From Steroidobacteraceae bacterium (GTDB taxonomy: Bacteria > Pseudomonadota > Gammaproteobacteria > Steroidobacterales > Steroidobacteraceae), in NCBI GenBank assembly GCA_027531255.1, contig JAPZRU010000003.1, forward strand, positions 1 through 64,000: 64,000 bases of DNA. Reading direction: 5' to 3'. The translations under genes were made by a program, and so were the position numbers. The first letter of the stretch is position 1, and each line of letters begins with the position of its first letter. This document shows positions 30,685 to 39,824 of this stretch, in pieces. The notes below the pieces were generated by a model. That model had not been told where the DNA came from and searched no databases. It saw only the letters and a program-made list of their open reading frames with translations.

Positions 30685-30715
30685 GGCGGGCCTGCGGAAC
30701 CGGGAGCTTGCGCGA

Positions 30716-31516
30716 TCATAGCGGAAACGCGGCGTCGGCCCCGACGGGGGCCACGGCCGCCAGGCCGGGCAACCCGAAGCGCGCCGGGTAGTCGACCCGC
30801 AGGAAGTAGAGACCCGCCGCCGGCGCCGTGGGACCGGCGGCGCGCCGGTCGCGGCCGGCGAGCACCGCGGCGGGCCAGTCCACCGGCCGCGTGCCCTCGC
30901 CCACCTCGAGCAGCGTGCCGACGAGATTGCGGACCATGTGGTGCAGGAACGCGTTGGCGGTGACCTCGAGGACCACACGGTCGCCGTCGCGATTCACCGC
31001 GATGCGATCCAGTCGCCGCACCGGCGCCCGCGACTGGCACTCGGCCGCGCGGAACGCGGAGAAGTCATGCTTGCCGACGAAGGCCTGCGCGGCCTCGTTC
31101 ATCCGCTCGGCGTCCAGCGGCGGGTGCCACCAGCAGCAGCGGTCGCGCCACACGGCGGGACGCGTCGTGCGGTTGAGGATCACGTAGCGGTACGTGCGTG
31201 CGAGCGCGGAGAAGCGCGCGTGGAAGTCGTCCGCGACCTCGGTGGCCCACAGCACGGCCACGTCGGGCGGCAGGTGGGTGTTCGCACCGAGCGCCCAGCC
31301 ACGCATCGGCCGCACGGCGGCGGTCTCGAAGTGGGCTACCTGTCCGAGCGCGTGCACGCCGCCGTCCGTGCGGCCCGCGCAGCTGATCTCGACGGGGTGA
31401 GCCGCGACGGCACCGAGCGCGCGCTCGAGTTCGCCCTGCACCGAAGGCGCGGAGTCCTGCCGCTGCCAGCCCGAGTAGGCCGTGCCCGCGTACTCGACGC
31501 CGATCGCGAGTCGCAC
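30716..31516 (-). CDS. truA: TruA, tRNA pseudouridine(38-40) synthase
   Basis: 266 residues. The catalytic Asp51 is in [31 protein letters not shown] at the N-terminus and [17 protein letters not shown] near residue 205 are TruA signatures. The enzyme isomerises uridines 38-40 in the anticodon stem-loop. It lies 49 bp downstream of fimV. Its C-terminus (about residues 235-266) is Ala/Pro-rich. Confidence 0.96.
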   Translation of the reverse strand: MRLAIGVEYAGTAYSGWQRQDSAPSVQGELERALGAVAAHPVEISCAGRTDGGVHALGQVAHFETAAVRPMRGWALGANTHLPPDVAVLWATEVADDFHARFSALARTYRYVILNRTTRPAVWRDRCCWWHPPLDAERMNEAAQAFVGKHDFSAFRAAECQSRAPVRRLDRIAVNRDGDRVVLEVTANAFLHHMVRNLVGTLLEVGEGTRPVDWPAAVLAGRDRRAAGPTAPAAGLYFLRVDYPARFGLPGLAAVAPVGADAAFPL

Positions 31517-31565
31517 CGGGCGTCTCGCTCAGCAGCCCGCGACGTGCCGAGGCGCGCGCACCGGC

Positions 31566-34500
31566 TCAGCCCGGCAGCGCCTCGATCAGGCGCTGCGCTT
31601 CCTGCTTCTGCGAGGCACTGCCCTCGCTCAGCACTTCCTGGAGGATGCTGCGCGCGCCGTCCGGGTCGCCCATGTCCATGTAGGCGCGCGCGAGGTCGAG
31701 CTTCGTGCCGACTTCCGAGAGCGTCACCGGCTCGAGTTCGGGCAGCGCGAGGTCGTCGACGTTCATCCGCTCGGTGAGCGTCGGGTAGCGATCGGAGGAG
31801 CCCGCCTCGCCCACGTCGAGATCGAGGTCGAGACCGGCCGTGCCCGCCGCGGCCGGTGCAACCGTGCCGTTCGTGCCCTTGCGCCCGACGTTCGAGAACA
31901 CGTCGGCGAAGGCCGCGTCGTCGCGGCGCGGCTGCTCGATGGTGTCGTTCTCGAGCGCCTTGGCGAGTTCGTCGAGGTCGAGATCGAGGTCGGAGTCCGA
32001 GCCGAGCACGCGGGCGCTGCCGGTCTCGGCCGGATCGAGCAAGAGGCGCTCGGTCGCGCCGTCCAGGCCGGGGCTCGGCGCGAGCTGCGTCAGCTCGTCG
32101 CGGTCGAACCGCGGCGGCGCCAGCTTCGTCTTCTCGAGGTCCGGGATCGTGCGCGTGGCGCGCTCCTCGGCCTCGCGCAGCATCTCGCGCGAGCGGTCGT
32201 CGAGACTCGCGACCATCGTCGGCGCGTCCGCCGCCGGATCGCGGGCGTCCGGCGACTCGAGCGACGTCGAGGTGGCGTCGAGGCTTTCCACGTCGAAGCC
32301 GAGGTCGTCGAGCGACAGTTCCTGGGTGGCGTCGCCACCGGTCTCGGTGCGCCGCAGCAGCGCGGAGTCGAGCTTCTGGCGGATCGTGTTGCCGTCGCGC
32401 GCGCCGAGCTCGGGCGACTCGACCGTCGGCGAATCGCCGAAGCCGCCCAGCACGGGCTGCTCGACCGTCGGCGAATCGCGGCGCGGCGCGATCTCGCGGG
32501 TGGTCGTGCCGATGCGGTCCTCGTCGAACGCGAAGTCGAGCGAGTCCGCATCGAGTGCGGGCGACTCACCGGTGTCGGCGAGGCTGTCGGTGCCGCTGAG
32601 CGCCTGGCCGAGGTCGAGGTCCACGTCGCTGCCGCGCGCGCCGCCGCGCGCCACCGGCGCGTCGTCGTCGCCGAGCAGTTCGAGATCGACGCCGGGCGAG
32701 CCGCCTGCCTCGAGGTCGAGGTCCACGTCGGCCGCGCCGCGGCCCACCGTGCCCGCGAACAGCGGATCCTCGGGCGCGATCTGGCGGCCCATGATCGCGA
32801 CCTTGTCCCACTCGCCCGCCGGCGCCGCGTCGCGCGTGCGACCGAGCTCGCGCGCGACGTCGAGGAACGCGTCGCGGTTGCCCCAGACGAAGTAGACCTC
32901 GAGCAGCTTGAGCTGCAGGTCGCGCCGATCCGGTTCGCGGTCGATCGCGAGCTTCACGATGTCCGCGGCCTGGTCGTAGAGTCCGTAGGCCATGTGGAAA
33001 TCGGCCTCGGCGAGCGGATCGGCCTGGTCGAGGCCGACCGGCGACTCCGAACTCCGCGTGTCGTCGACGCTCTTCGGCTCGGGCGGACGCGCGGCCGCGG
33101 CCCACGCGGGGGGCGGCGTCGGGGCCACGAACTCGCCGGAGTCGTCGTCCGACTCCTCGACCACGAACGTGTCGCGGGCCGAGGGCGTCTCGCGGACGAT
33201 CCGAGACGTGTTCGAGAACGCGTGCGTCGCCGCCGCGGCGTCGCGGTCGAGCGTGCGCAGCGCCTCGTCGACCTCGGCCTCGCGGCGGCGCTGCAGCAAC
33301 CTGAAGCCCAGCAGGCCGGCCAGCAGCAGCGCGGCGCCGGCGAGCACGACGTAGAGCAGATTCTCCGTGAGTCGCTCGAGCAGCCCGGGCTCGGCCGGCG
33401 CCGGCGCCGGCTGCGCGGCCGGCCTCGGCGCCGGCGGCGTGGCCGGCCTCGGCGCCGGCGGTGCGGCCAAGGCGGGCGGCGCAGCGGCGGGCGCTTCGGC
33501 GGCCGGCGCCTCGGTGGTCGGCGCCTGCGCGTCGGGCGCGGCCGCCGGAGCCGGCGCCGTGGCCGGGGTGCCCCGCGCCTGCTGCTGCTGCAGGCGAGCG
33601 AGGTCCTGGTTCCGCAGCTCGAGCCGGCGCTGCTGCTCAGCCGCCTGCACCGCAGCTCCGCCGGCCGCACCTGGGCGCGCCTCGGCCGGGGCCGGCGCAG
33701 GCGCAGGCGCAGGCGCAGGCGAGTCGGTGCCGGCGACGGGCTCGCTCGGCGGAACGAGCCGCAGGCGGGCTGCCTCGGCGGAGCCGCCGTCGGCCGGCAC
33801 CACGCCGCGCCACTCGGACATCTGCCGGCGCACCTCGCGGGTGGCCTCGGCGGTGGACAGGCTCGCGATCGCGTCGGGACCGGGGAGCGTCAGCACCGCG
33901 CCGCGGTTCAGCCGGTTGATGTTGCCGGCGAACGCGCCGGGATTGGCCTGGTAGATCGCGATCATCGCGCGGTCGATCTCGCCGCGCGTGGTGGCGCCGA
34001 GCCGGCGGGCGATCGACATGAGGGTGTCGCCCGGCGCGACCCGGTATTCGCCCGGGGCCAGCGTCGCTACGCCGGCGGCCGGCGCCGGCGCCGGCGCACG
34101 CGGCACGGATGGCTCGCGCGGTGCCGCCGCCGGTGCCGGTACCGGTACCGAAGGCGCGGGCCGCGTGACCGCGCCCGCCGCGCTCGTGGCGGGCTCACCC
34201 GTGCGCGGCGCGGCGATCGGCGGTGCCACCGAGGGACGTACCTCGAACACCGGCGGATCGAGCAGCACGGTGTACTCGCGGATCAGCCGGCCGCGCGGCC
34301 AGGTGACCTCGACGAGCAGCGTGACGAACGGTTCGGTGATCGGCTGCGCGGAGCGCAGTTCCAGCACGTTGCGCCCGGCGGCGTCCCTGGCGACGCGGAA
34401 GCTGAGCCCCGAGAGGAACTGGGGACGATCGAGACCGTAGCGGGCGAAGGCCTCGGGAGATGCGACGCCGGCGCGCACCTGCGCTAGTTCTTCCTGCGTG

Positions 34501-34637
34501 GCGCCGACGAGTTCGATTTCCGCGGCGAGCGGCTGGTTGAGCGCGGAGCCGAGCCGGATGTCCCCGAGACCGAGGGCGTGCGCCAGTCCGGGCGTCGCCA
34601 TCAGCAGCCCGAGCAGCAGGCGGGATTGGTTGGTCAT
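31566..34637 (-). CDS. fimV: FimV, peptidoglycan-binding pilus/polarity hub protein
   Basis: 1023 residues. Signal peptide (LLLGLLMATPGLAHA), the conserved FimV N-terminal domain LGLGDIRLGSALNQPLAAEIEL, a LysM motif around residue 200 (YRVAPGDTLMSIARRLG ... INRLNRG), an Ala/Pro-rich stretch, one membrane helix (LLYVVLAGAALLLAGLLGF) and a very acidic cytoplasmic part. The latter has many repeated short Asp-rich segments and ends in the TPR-like FimV C-terminal domain (AYMDMGDPDGARSILQEVLSEG). FimV promotes pilus secretin assembly, cAMP signalling and polar localisation in Pseudomonas. ATG 34637 has GGAG 5 nt upstream. Confidence 0.94.
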   Translation of the reverse strand: MTNQSRLLLGLLMATPGLAHALGLGDIRLGSALNQPLAAEIELVGATQEELAQVRAGVASPEAFARYGLDRPQFLSGLSFRVARDAAGRNVLELRSAQPITEPFVTLLVEVTWPRGRLIREYTVLLDPPVFEVRPSVAPPIAAPRTGEPATSAAGAVTRPAPSVPVPAPAAAPREPSVPRAPAPAPAAGVATLAPGEYRVAPGDTLMSIARRLGATTRGEIDRAMIAIYQANPGAFAGNINRLNRGAVLTLPGPDAIASLSTAEATREVRRQMSEWRGVVPADGGSAEAARLRLVPPSEPVAGTDSPAPAPAPAPAPAEARPGAAGGAAVQAAEQQRRLELRNQDLARLQQQQARGTPATAPAPAAAPDAQAPTTEAPAAEAPAAAPPALAAPPAPRPATPPAPRPAAQPAPAPAEPGLLERLTENLLYVVLAGAALLLAGLLGFRLLQRRREAEVDEALRTLDRDAAAATHAFSNTSRIVRETPSARDTFVVEESDDDSGEFVAPTPPPAWAAAARPPEPKSVDDTRSSESPVGLDQADPLAEADFHMAYGLYDQAADIVKLAIDREPDRRDLQLKLLEVYFVWGNRDAFLDVARELGRTRDAAPAGEWDKVAIMGRQIAPEDPLFAGTVGRGAADVDLDLEAGGSPGVDLELLGDDDAPVARGGARGSDVDLDLGQALSGTDSLADTGESPALDADSLDFAFDEDRIGTTTREIAPRRDSPTVEQPVLGGFGDSPTVESPELGARDGNTIRQKLDSALLRRTETGGDATQELSLDDLGFDVESLDATSTSLESPDARDPAADAPTMVASLDDRSREMLREAEERATRTIPDLEKTKLAPPRFDRDELTQLAPSPGLDGATERLLLDPAETGSARVLGSDSDLDLDLDELAKALENDTIEQPRRDDAAFADVFSNVGRKGTNGTVAPAAAGTAGLDLDLDVGEAGSSDRYPTLTERMNVDDLALPELEPVTLSEVGTKLDLARAYMDMGDPDGARSILQEVLSEGSASQKQEAQRLIEALPG

Positions 34638-34752
34638 CTGGACTCCATGGCGGCCCGCGGAGGGCCGGCCTCGACCGCCCTCCAGAACCGGCACGCCGGC
34701 CGACGGCGCGCGGTGTATTGCCCCGGAAGCTCCAGCGGCAGCGTCGAGCGCG

Positions 34753-34782
34753 TCACAAGTCGCTGATTCAAAAGCCGCTGAT
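34753..34782. promoter_or_regulatory. Tandem 15-bp direct repeat upstream of fimV
   Basis: TCACAAGTCGCTGAT (34753-34767) is followed directly by TCAAAAGCCGCTGAT (34768-34782), with 13 of 15 bases identical. They sit in an AT-rich island (to 34800) within the 165-bp gap between the usg-like gene and fimV. Spacing of 15 bp and position suggest a two-site activator or repressor target; the protein is unknown. Confidence 0.45.
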
Positions 34783-34802
34783 CTAATTTAACGAAATATA
34801 GC

Positions 34803-35813
34803 CTAGAAGATGTCGCGCACCAAAACTTCGACGATCTCCACAGTATTGGCAGCGGACCCTCTGCGGACGTTATCGGCGGCGAGCCAGAAATCGATGCCCC
34901 GGGGATGCGTGGGGTCGGCCCGCAAGCGCCCCGCCAGCACGGCGTCGCGATCGGCCGCCGCCTGGGCGAGGCTCGGCGCCTCCTGTTCGAGGCGGAGCCC
35001 CGGCACCGCCGCGAGGGCCTCGCGGGCCCGCTCGAGCCCCAGCGGCTCGCGGGTCTCGAGGTGCACCACCAACCCGTCGCCGAAGAACACCGGCACCCGG
35101 ACCACCGTCGAGTTCACCTTGATCGAGGGGTCGCCGAGGATCCGGGCGGTGTCGGCGGCGATCTGCGCTTCCTCGGTGGTCTGGCCGCCCGCCAGCCAGT
35201 CGCCAACCCGCGGGACGCAGTCGAAGGCCACCTGCGCGGGCGCGCCCTTCCCTTCCGCGAGCGGCCGGCCGTTCAGCAACATCGCGCACTGCCGCGCCAG
35301 TTCCTCGACCGCGCCCCGCCCGGCGCCGGACGCGGACTCCAGCACGACGAGGTTGACTCGTTCGACGCCGGCGAGGGCGTGGAGCGGCGCAAGCGCCGAC
35401 ACCAGAGCGACCGTGGCCCCACCCGGGCTCGCCACCAGGCGGCGGGGGCCGAGCTGCGCGAGTACGTCCGCGTTCACGGCCGGCACGACCAGCGGCACCC
35501 CGGACTCGTCGCGGAACGCGGTGGAGAGGTCCACGACCGCGCAACCGGCGTCGAGCGCGCGGGGCACGTGGGCATGCGCGACCTCGGCGCCGGCCGCGAA
35601 CAGGGCGAGGTCGAAGCCCGCGAAGTCGTGGGCCGCGAGGTCGTTCACCGGCAGCGAGTCGTCGCCGTACGCGACCTCGCGGCCGATCGAGCGGTCGCTC
35701 GCGAGCGCGACCACCTCGCCCAGCGGCAGCTGCGAGTTCGCGAGGCACTCGAGCAGGGCCTCGCCGACGAGGCCGGTGGCGCCGGCCACCGCGACCTTCA
35801 GTTTGCGGCTCAT
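34803..35813 (-). CDS. usg: Usg-type aspartate-semialdehyde dehydrogenase homologue, probably non-catalytic
   Basis: 336 residues with a dinucleotide-binding N-terminus (VAVAGATGLVGEALLECL) and the ASADH fold. Where true ASADHs have the nucleophile in NPNCSTIQ or GC, this protein reads LVASPGGATVALVSALAPL: the Cys is missing. The C-terminal ADNVRRGSAANTVEIVE is retained. This matches the Usg (USG-1) paralogue found beside truA in E. coli and beside fimV in Pseudomonas, so I call it Usg rather than Asd. A real asd should exist elsewhere. Its function is unknown. Confidence 0.85.
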   Translation of the reverse strand: MSRKLKVAVAGATGLVGEALLECLANSQLPLGEVVALASDRSIGREVAYGDDSLPVNDLAAHDFAGFDLALFAAGAEVAHAHVPRALDAGCAVVDLSTAFRDESGVPLVVPAVNADVLAQLGPRRLVASPGGATVALVSALAPLHALAGVERVNLVVLESASGAGRGAVEELARQCAMLLNGRPLAEGKGAPAQVAFDCVPRVGDWLAGGQTTEEAQIAADTARILGDPSIKVNSTVVRVPVFFGDGLVVHLETREPLGLERAREALAAVPGLRLEQEAPSLAQAAADRDAVLAGRLRADPTHPRGIDFWLAADNVRRGSAANTVEIVEVLVRDIF

Positions 35814-35852
35814 CGGTGCATTCCGTATGGGAGCGTAGATCGGGGAGCGGGC

Positions 35853-37013
35853 TCAGGCGGTGCCGCGGACACCGGGCTCGCCGCGCAGGCCGACGGCCGC
35901 CACGGCGAGCGCGCACGTTACGACAACGAAGCTCGCCGCGTACACCGCGCGCGGCCCGGCCGCGTCCCACAGCCAACCCGCCAGCAGGCTCCCCGCAATG
36001 CCGCCTGCACCCCAGCCGAGGCTGCTGACGAGTGCCTGCGCGCGCGCCTCGGACCCCGGCGGCAGCAGCCGCGGCGCCAGCAGCACCGTGACCGCGTGGA
36101 ACAGCCCGAAGCCCGCAAGGTGCAGCGTCTGTGCGAGGAACATCACGACCGGCTGCGCGGGGAACGCGGCCACCAGCACCCAGCGCACCGCGGTGCCGGC
36201 GAGCGCGACGTAGAGGAGCGTCGGCAGGTCGAACCGCTTCACGAGCCGCGGCCCGAGCACGAACACCGCGATCTCGGCGACCACGCCCCACGCCCAGTAG
36301 AAGCCGATCGCGGCCGGGCCGTAGCCGTGCTCCTGCAGGTACAGCGTGTAGAAGCTGTAGTACGCACCGAAGCTCGCGAGCTGCAGGAAGCAGACCGCGA
36401 GGAAGGCCAGCACCGCCGGGCGCTTCAGGGCGAGTACGAACGTGCCCGGCGCGGTGGCCGCCCTGGCGCGGCGCTGGACGCGCGGCAGCCACGGCATCGC
36501 AGCCGCGGTCGCGATCACGCACACCAGCAACGCCCAGGCGATGCTCGCATCGCCCCCCTTCGCGATCGCGAGTCCCGCGGCCCAGCTCGTCACGACGAAG
36601 CCGATCGAGCCCCACAGGCGCAGCCAGCCGTAGCGATGCGCGTCGGCGCCGAGGTGGTCGAGCGTGTGCGCGTCGTACACCGGCATGATGCCGTTGAAGA
36701 ACAGGCTGAACGCAGCGAGGCCCGCCGCCGCGGCCCACCAGGCCTCGGCCTGCGCGAGCAGCACGACCGTGACGACGGACAGGATCGCCGAGGCCAGCAG
36801 CAGCGGCCGGCGATCCGGCAGGTGGTCCGCGAGCCACGCGCTGCCCATCGGGCCCACGACGCGCACCGCGCTGAACACCGCCATCAGCACGCCGATCGCG
36901 CTCGCCGAATAGCCGAGCGCCTGCAGGTGCGACGGCCAGTAGGGCTGGAAGACGCCGACCGCGCCGAAGTACGCGAAGTACCCGGCGCCGAGCGCGAACT
37001 CGCCGCGCCTCAC
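35853..37013 (-). CDS. MFS transporter (LacY/HcaT-like MFS_1 family)
   Basis: 386 residues with about twelve hydrophobic segments in two halves. The opening [33 protein letters not shown] and the motif [23 protein letters not shown] (loop 2-3) are typical of the MFS_1-like group of uncharacterised proton symporters. The substrate is unknown. It starts at GTG 37013 within the aroC stop (GTGA), so it is translated in step with chorismate synthase, and it lies 39 bp before the usg-like gene. Confidence 0.87.
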   Translation of the reverse strand: MRRGEFALGAGYFAYFGAVGVFQPYWPSHLQALGYSASAIGVLMAVFSAVRVVGPMGSAWLADHLPDRRPLLLASAILSVVTVVLLAQAEAWWAAAAGLAAFSLFFNGIMPVYDAHTLDHLGADAHRYGWLRLWGSIGFVVTSWAAGLAIAKGGDASIAWALLVCVIATAAAMPWLPRVQRRARAATAPGTFVLALKRPAVLAFLAVCFLQLASFGAYYSFYTLYLQEHGYGPAAIGFYWAWGVVAEIAVFVLGPRLVKRFDLPTLLYVALAGTAVRWVLVAAFPAQPVVMFLAQTLHLAGFGLFHAVTVLLAPRLLPPGSEARAQALVSSLGWGAGGIAGSLLAGWLWDAAGPRAVYAASFVVVTCALAVAAVGLRGEPGVRGTA

Positions 37014-38113
37014 GCCGGCGGGCGCGAGGTGATCACGGGCGTGGTCGAGACGACGTCCGCGTTCTGCGCGCGGTGGCGCAGCCAGTGGTCCATCAGCACG
37101 AGCGCGAGCATCGCCTCGGCGATCGGGGTCGCGCGCAGGCCGACGCACGGGTCGTGCCGGCCGGTGGTGACGACGTCCACCGGGTTGCCGTGCACGTCGA
37201 TCGTGCGGCCCGGCACCTGGATGCTGGAGGTCGGCTTCAGCGCGATCGAGACGACGAGGTCCTGCCCGGTCGAGATGCCGCCGAGCACGCCGCCGGCGTG
37301 GTTCGCGGCGAAGCCTTCCGGCGTGAGCTCGTCACGGTGCTCGCTGCCGCGCTGCGCGACGGCGGCGAAGCCGTCGCCGACCTCGACGCCCTTCACCGCG
37401 TTGATGCCCATCATCGCGTGCGCGAGATCGGCGTCGAGGCGGTCGAACACGGGCTCGCCGAGCCCGGGCGGTACGCCCTTCGCGACCACGGTGACGCGCG
37501 CGCCGATCGAATCGCCGGCCTCGCGGATCTTCCACATGAAGTCCTCGAGTTCGGGCACGCGCGCGGGGTCGGGGCAGAAGAACGGGTTGTCGTAGGCCGT
37601 GTCCGGCGCGACCGGCTCGAGCACCAGCGGCCCGAGCTGCGCGAGCCAGCCGTGAATGCGGATGCCGAGGCGCTCGCGCAGGTACTTGCGCGCGATCGCA
37701 CCGGCGGCCACGCGCATCACGGTCTCGCGCGCGGACGATCGGCCGCCGCCGCGGTAGTCGCGGAAGCCGTACTTCTGCTGGTAGGTGTAGTCGGCGTGGC
37801 CGGGCCGGAAGCGGTCCTTGATCCGGTCGTAGTCGCGCGAGCGCTGGTCGGTATTGTGGACCAGCAGGCCGATCGGCGCACCGGTGGTGCGCCCCTCGAA
37901 CACGCCCGACAGGATCTGCACGCGGTCGGGTTCCTTCCGCTGGCTCGTGTGGTGCGAAGTGCCGGAGCGGCGACGCTCGACGTCCTGCTGCAGGTCCTCT
38001 TCCGTCAGCGCGAGGCCCGGCGGGCAGCCGTCCACGACCGCTCCCAGCGCGGGCCCGTGGCTCTCGCCGAACGTGGTGACGGTGAACAGCTTGCCGAAGG
38101 TGTTGCCGGACAC
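37010..38113 (-). CDS. aroC: Chorismate synthase
   Basis: 367 residues. Last step of the shikimate trunk, using reduced FMN. The three family signatures are present: [45 protein letters not shown] and [29 protein letters not shown] 38113 begins [19 protein letters not shown], as expected. It follows prmB by 35 bp. Confidence 0.97.
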   Translation of the reverse strand: MSGNTFGKLFTVTTFGESHGPALGAVVDGCPPGLALTEEDLQQDVERRRSGTSHHTSQRKEPDRVQILSGVFEGRTTGAPIGLLVHNTDQRSRDYDRIKDRFRPGHADYTYQQKYGFRDYRGGGRSSARETVMRVAAGAIARKYLRERLGIRIHGWLAQLGPLVLEPVAPDTAYDNPFFCPDPARVPELEDFMWKIREAGDSIGARVTVVAKGVPPGLGEPVFDRLDADLAHAMMGINAVKGVEVGDGFAAVAQRGSEHRDELTPEGFAANHAGGVLGGISTGQDLVVSIALKPTSSIQVPGRTIDVHGNPVDVVTTGRHDPCVGLRATPIAEAMLALVLMDHWLRHRAQNADVVSTTPVITSRPPA

Positions 38114-38148
38114 GGGAAACTCGGGGTGGGACGCGGGCGCCGCGAAGC

Positions 38149-39111
38149 CTACCGCACGCGACGCGCGCGCGGGCGAGTGCCGCCCGCGGCTGCCGGGGGC
38201 GCGAGGGCCCGCCGGTGCTCGACGAGCGTATCGCGGGACAGCAGGAACACGCCGCCCCCGCCCCGCTCGAACTCGAGCCACAGGAACGGCACCGCGGGCC
38301 ATGCGGCCTGCACGCGCTCGTCGCTATCGCCGACCTCGACCACGAGCACGCCGGCGGGCGTGAGCCGGTCGGCCGCACCGGCGAGGATCCGGCGAACCGT
38401 GTCTAGACCGTCGTGTCCGGCGTCGAGGCCGAGGCGCGGCTCGCGGGCATACTCCTCGGGCAGAGCATCCACGTCCGCGCTCGGTACGTACGGCGGGTTG
38501 CTGACGATCAGGTCGTACCGCGTGGCGCCGAGTCCTCCGTAGACGTTCGACAGCACCGCGCGCACGCGCCGTTCGAGCCGGTGCAGCCGGATGTTGTCGC
38601 GGGCCACCTCGAGCGCGTCGGCGGAGACGTCGGCGGCGTCCACGCGCGCCCGGGGGAACGCGTGCGCGCACGCGATCGCGATGCAGCCGGAACCCGTGCC
38701 GACGTCCAGCACGCGCTTGACCGTATCGGGAGCGACGAACGGCCGGAACCGGTGCTCGATCAGTTCCGCGATCGGCGAGCGCGGTACCAGCACCCGCTCG
38801 TCGACGCGGATCTCGTGGCCGGCGAACCAGGTGCGGCCCGTCAGGTAGGCGGATGGAACGCGCTCGCGCACGCGGCGCTCGACGAAGCGTTCGAGCCGCC
38901 GGCGCGCGGCCACGGGCAAGGCCCAGCGGTAGGCGTCCGGCGCGGCCGAGTGCGGCCAGCCGGCCGCCCCGAACACCAGCGCGGCGGCCTCGTCGAAAGG
39001 GTTGTCGGTGCCGTGACCGTAGACCAGCGGGGCCCGTGCCAGCCGCGCGGCGGCCCACCGGATGCAGTCCTCGCCGTAGATCGGCGCGGCGGGGCGTGAA
39101 ACCTTTGCCAT
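38149..39111 (-). CDS. prmB: PrmB, ribosomal protein L3 glutamine methyltransferase
   Basis: 320 residues. An N-terminal helical domain, then a class I SAM domain with [16 protein letters not shown] and the catalytic [17 protein letters not shown], which binds the glutamine amide. [15 protein letters not shown] precedes it. The neighbourhood (prmB-aroC) distinguishes it from PrmC. ATG 39111 is the start. The C-terminal 30 residues ([21 protein letters not shown]) are a basic, Pro-rich tail. Confidence 0.93.
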   Translation of the reverse strand: MAKVSRPAAPIYGEDCIRWAAARLARAPLVYGHGTDNPFDEAAALVFGAAGWPHSAAPDAYRWALPVAARRRLERFVERRVRERVPSAYLTGRTWFAGHEIRVDERVLVPRSPIAELIEHRFRPFVAPDTVKRVLDVGTGSGCIAIACAHAFPRARVDAADVSADALEVARDNIRLHRLERRVRAVLSNVYGGLGATRYDLIVSNPPYVPSADVDALPEEYAREPRLGLDAGHDGLDTVRRILAGAADRLTPAGVLVVEVGDSDERVQAAWPAVPFLWLEFERGGGGVFLLSRDTLVEHRRALAPPAAAGGTRPRARRVR

Positions 39112-39156
39112 GGGCGGCGAGTCTAGTCCCGGCCGGAGAGCACCGCACGCTGTGGG

Positions 39157-39170
39157 ATAATCGCGCGATG
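39157..39170 (+). promoter_or_regulatory. Candidate leaderless promoter of the sco-like gene
   Basis: The extended -10 TGG-GATAAT (39154-39162) ends 5 nt before ATG 39168, so the predicted start point falls on or next to the initiation codon. No Shine-Dalgarno sequence precedes the ATG. Confidence 0.4.
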
Positions 39171-39824
39171 AACGAGACCGCCCCCGACACCCGCCCCTTC
39201 GTCCGCACCCTGCTGATCCTGATCGTCGCGCTCGGAGCGACGCTGGCCGGCGCGATCGCCGCCCGGTACTGGATGGCGCGAGAGGCGGTGCCGCCCGCGA
39301 CGCAGTCCGCCGCCGTGTTCCGCGAGGCACGGCCGCTCCCGCCGTTCCAGCTGGTCGCCCACGACGGCAGCGCGTTCGGCCTCGAGCGCCTGCAGGGCCA
39401 CTGGTCGCTGCTGTTCTTCGGCTTCACGAACTGCCCCGACGTCTGCCCGGCGACGCTGGCGCAGCTGTCGGCCGTGACGAAGGCGCTGGCCGACCTCGAC
39501 GCCGAGGAGGCACCGTCGGTCGTGATGGTCAGCGTGGACCCGAAGCGCGACACGCCCGAGCGCCTCGCGCAGTACGTGCCTTACTTCGATCCGCGGTTCC
39601 TCGGCGTGACGGGCACGCCCGAGTCGATCGCCGCGCTGACGAAGGGCATGGGGGTCGCGGTCCACGTCGGCCCCGAGACGGACGGCACCTACACCGTGGA
39701 CCACACGGCCGCGCTGTTCCTCGTGAACCCCGACGGGAAACTGGCCGCGGTGTTCCCGACGCCGCACGATACGGGCGTGATCGCCGCGGACTACCGGACG
39801 ATCGTCGGCGGACGGAGAGGCTGA
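39168..39824 (+). CDS. SCO1/SenC-type copper chaperone
   Basis: 218 residues. One N-terminal membrane anchor (about residues 13-32) and a periplasmic thioredoxin-fold domain. Copper ligands are the CPDVC motif (FGFTNCPDVCPATLAQLS) and the distal His in YTVDHTAALFLV. SCO proteins deliver copper to, or keep reduced, the Cu-A site of cytochrome oxidase. No oxidase genes are adjacent. The stop overlaps the psd ATG by one base (TGATG). Confidence 0.93.
   Translation: MNETAPDTRPFVRTLLILIVALGATLAGAIAARYWMAREAVPPATQSAAVFREARPLPPFQLVAHDGSAFGLERLQGHWSLLFFGFTNCPDVCPATLAQLSAVTKALADLDAEEAPSVVMVSVDPKRDTPERLAQYVPYFDPRFLGVTGTPESIAALTKGMGVAVHVGPETDGTYTVDHTAALFLVNPDGKLAAVFPTPHDTGVIAADYRTIVGGRRG

Noticed and set aside
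31482-34487. About 1000-codon plus-strand frame opposite fimV
   Set aside because: Repetitive Arg/Gly/Val translation mirrors the acidic repeats of FimV; no start signal or family.
34803-35813. Annotation as functional aspartate-semialdehyde dehydrogenase (asd)
   Set aside because: The nucleophilic Cys is absent and the location matches Usg, so catalytic Asd is unlikely.
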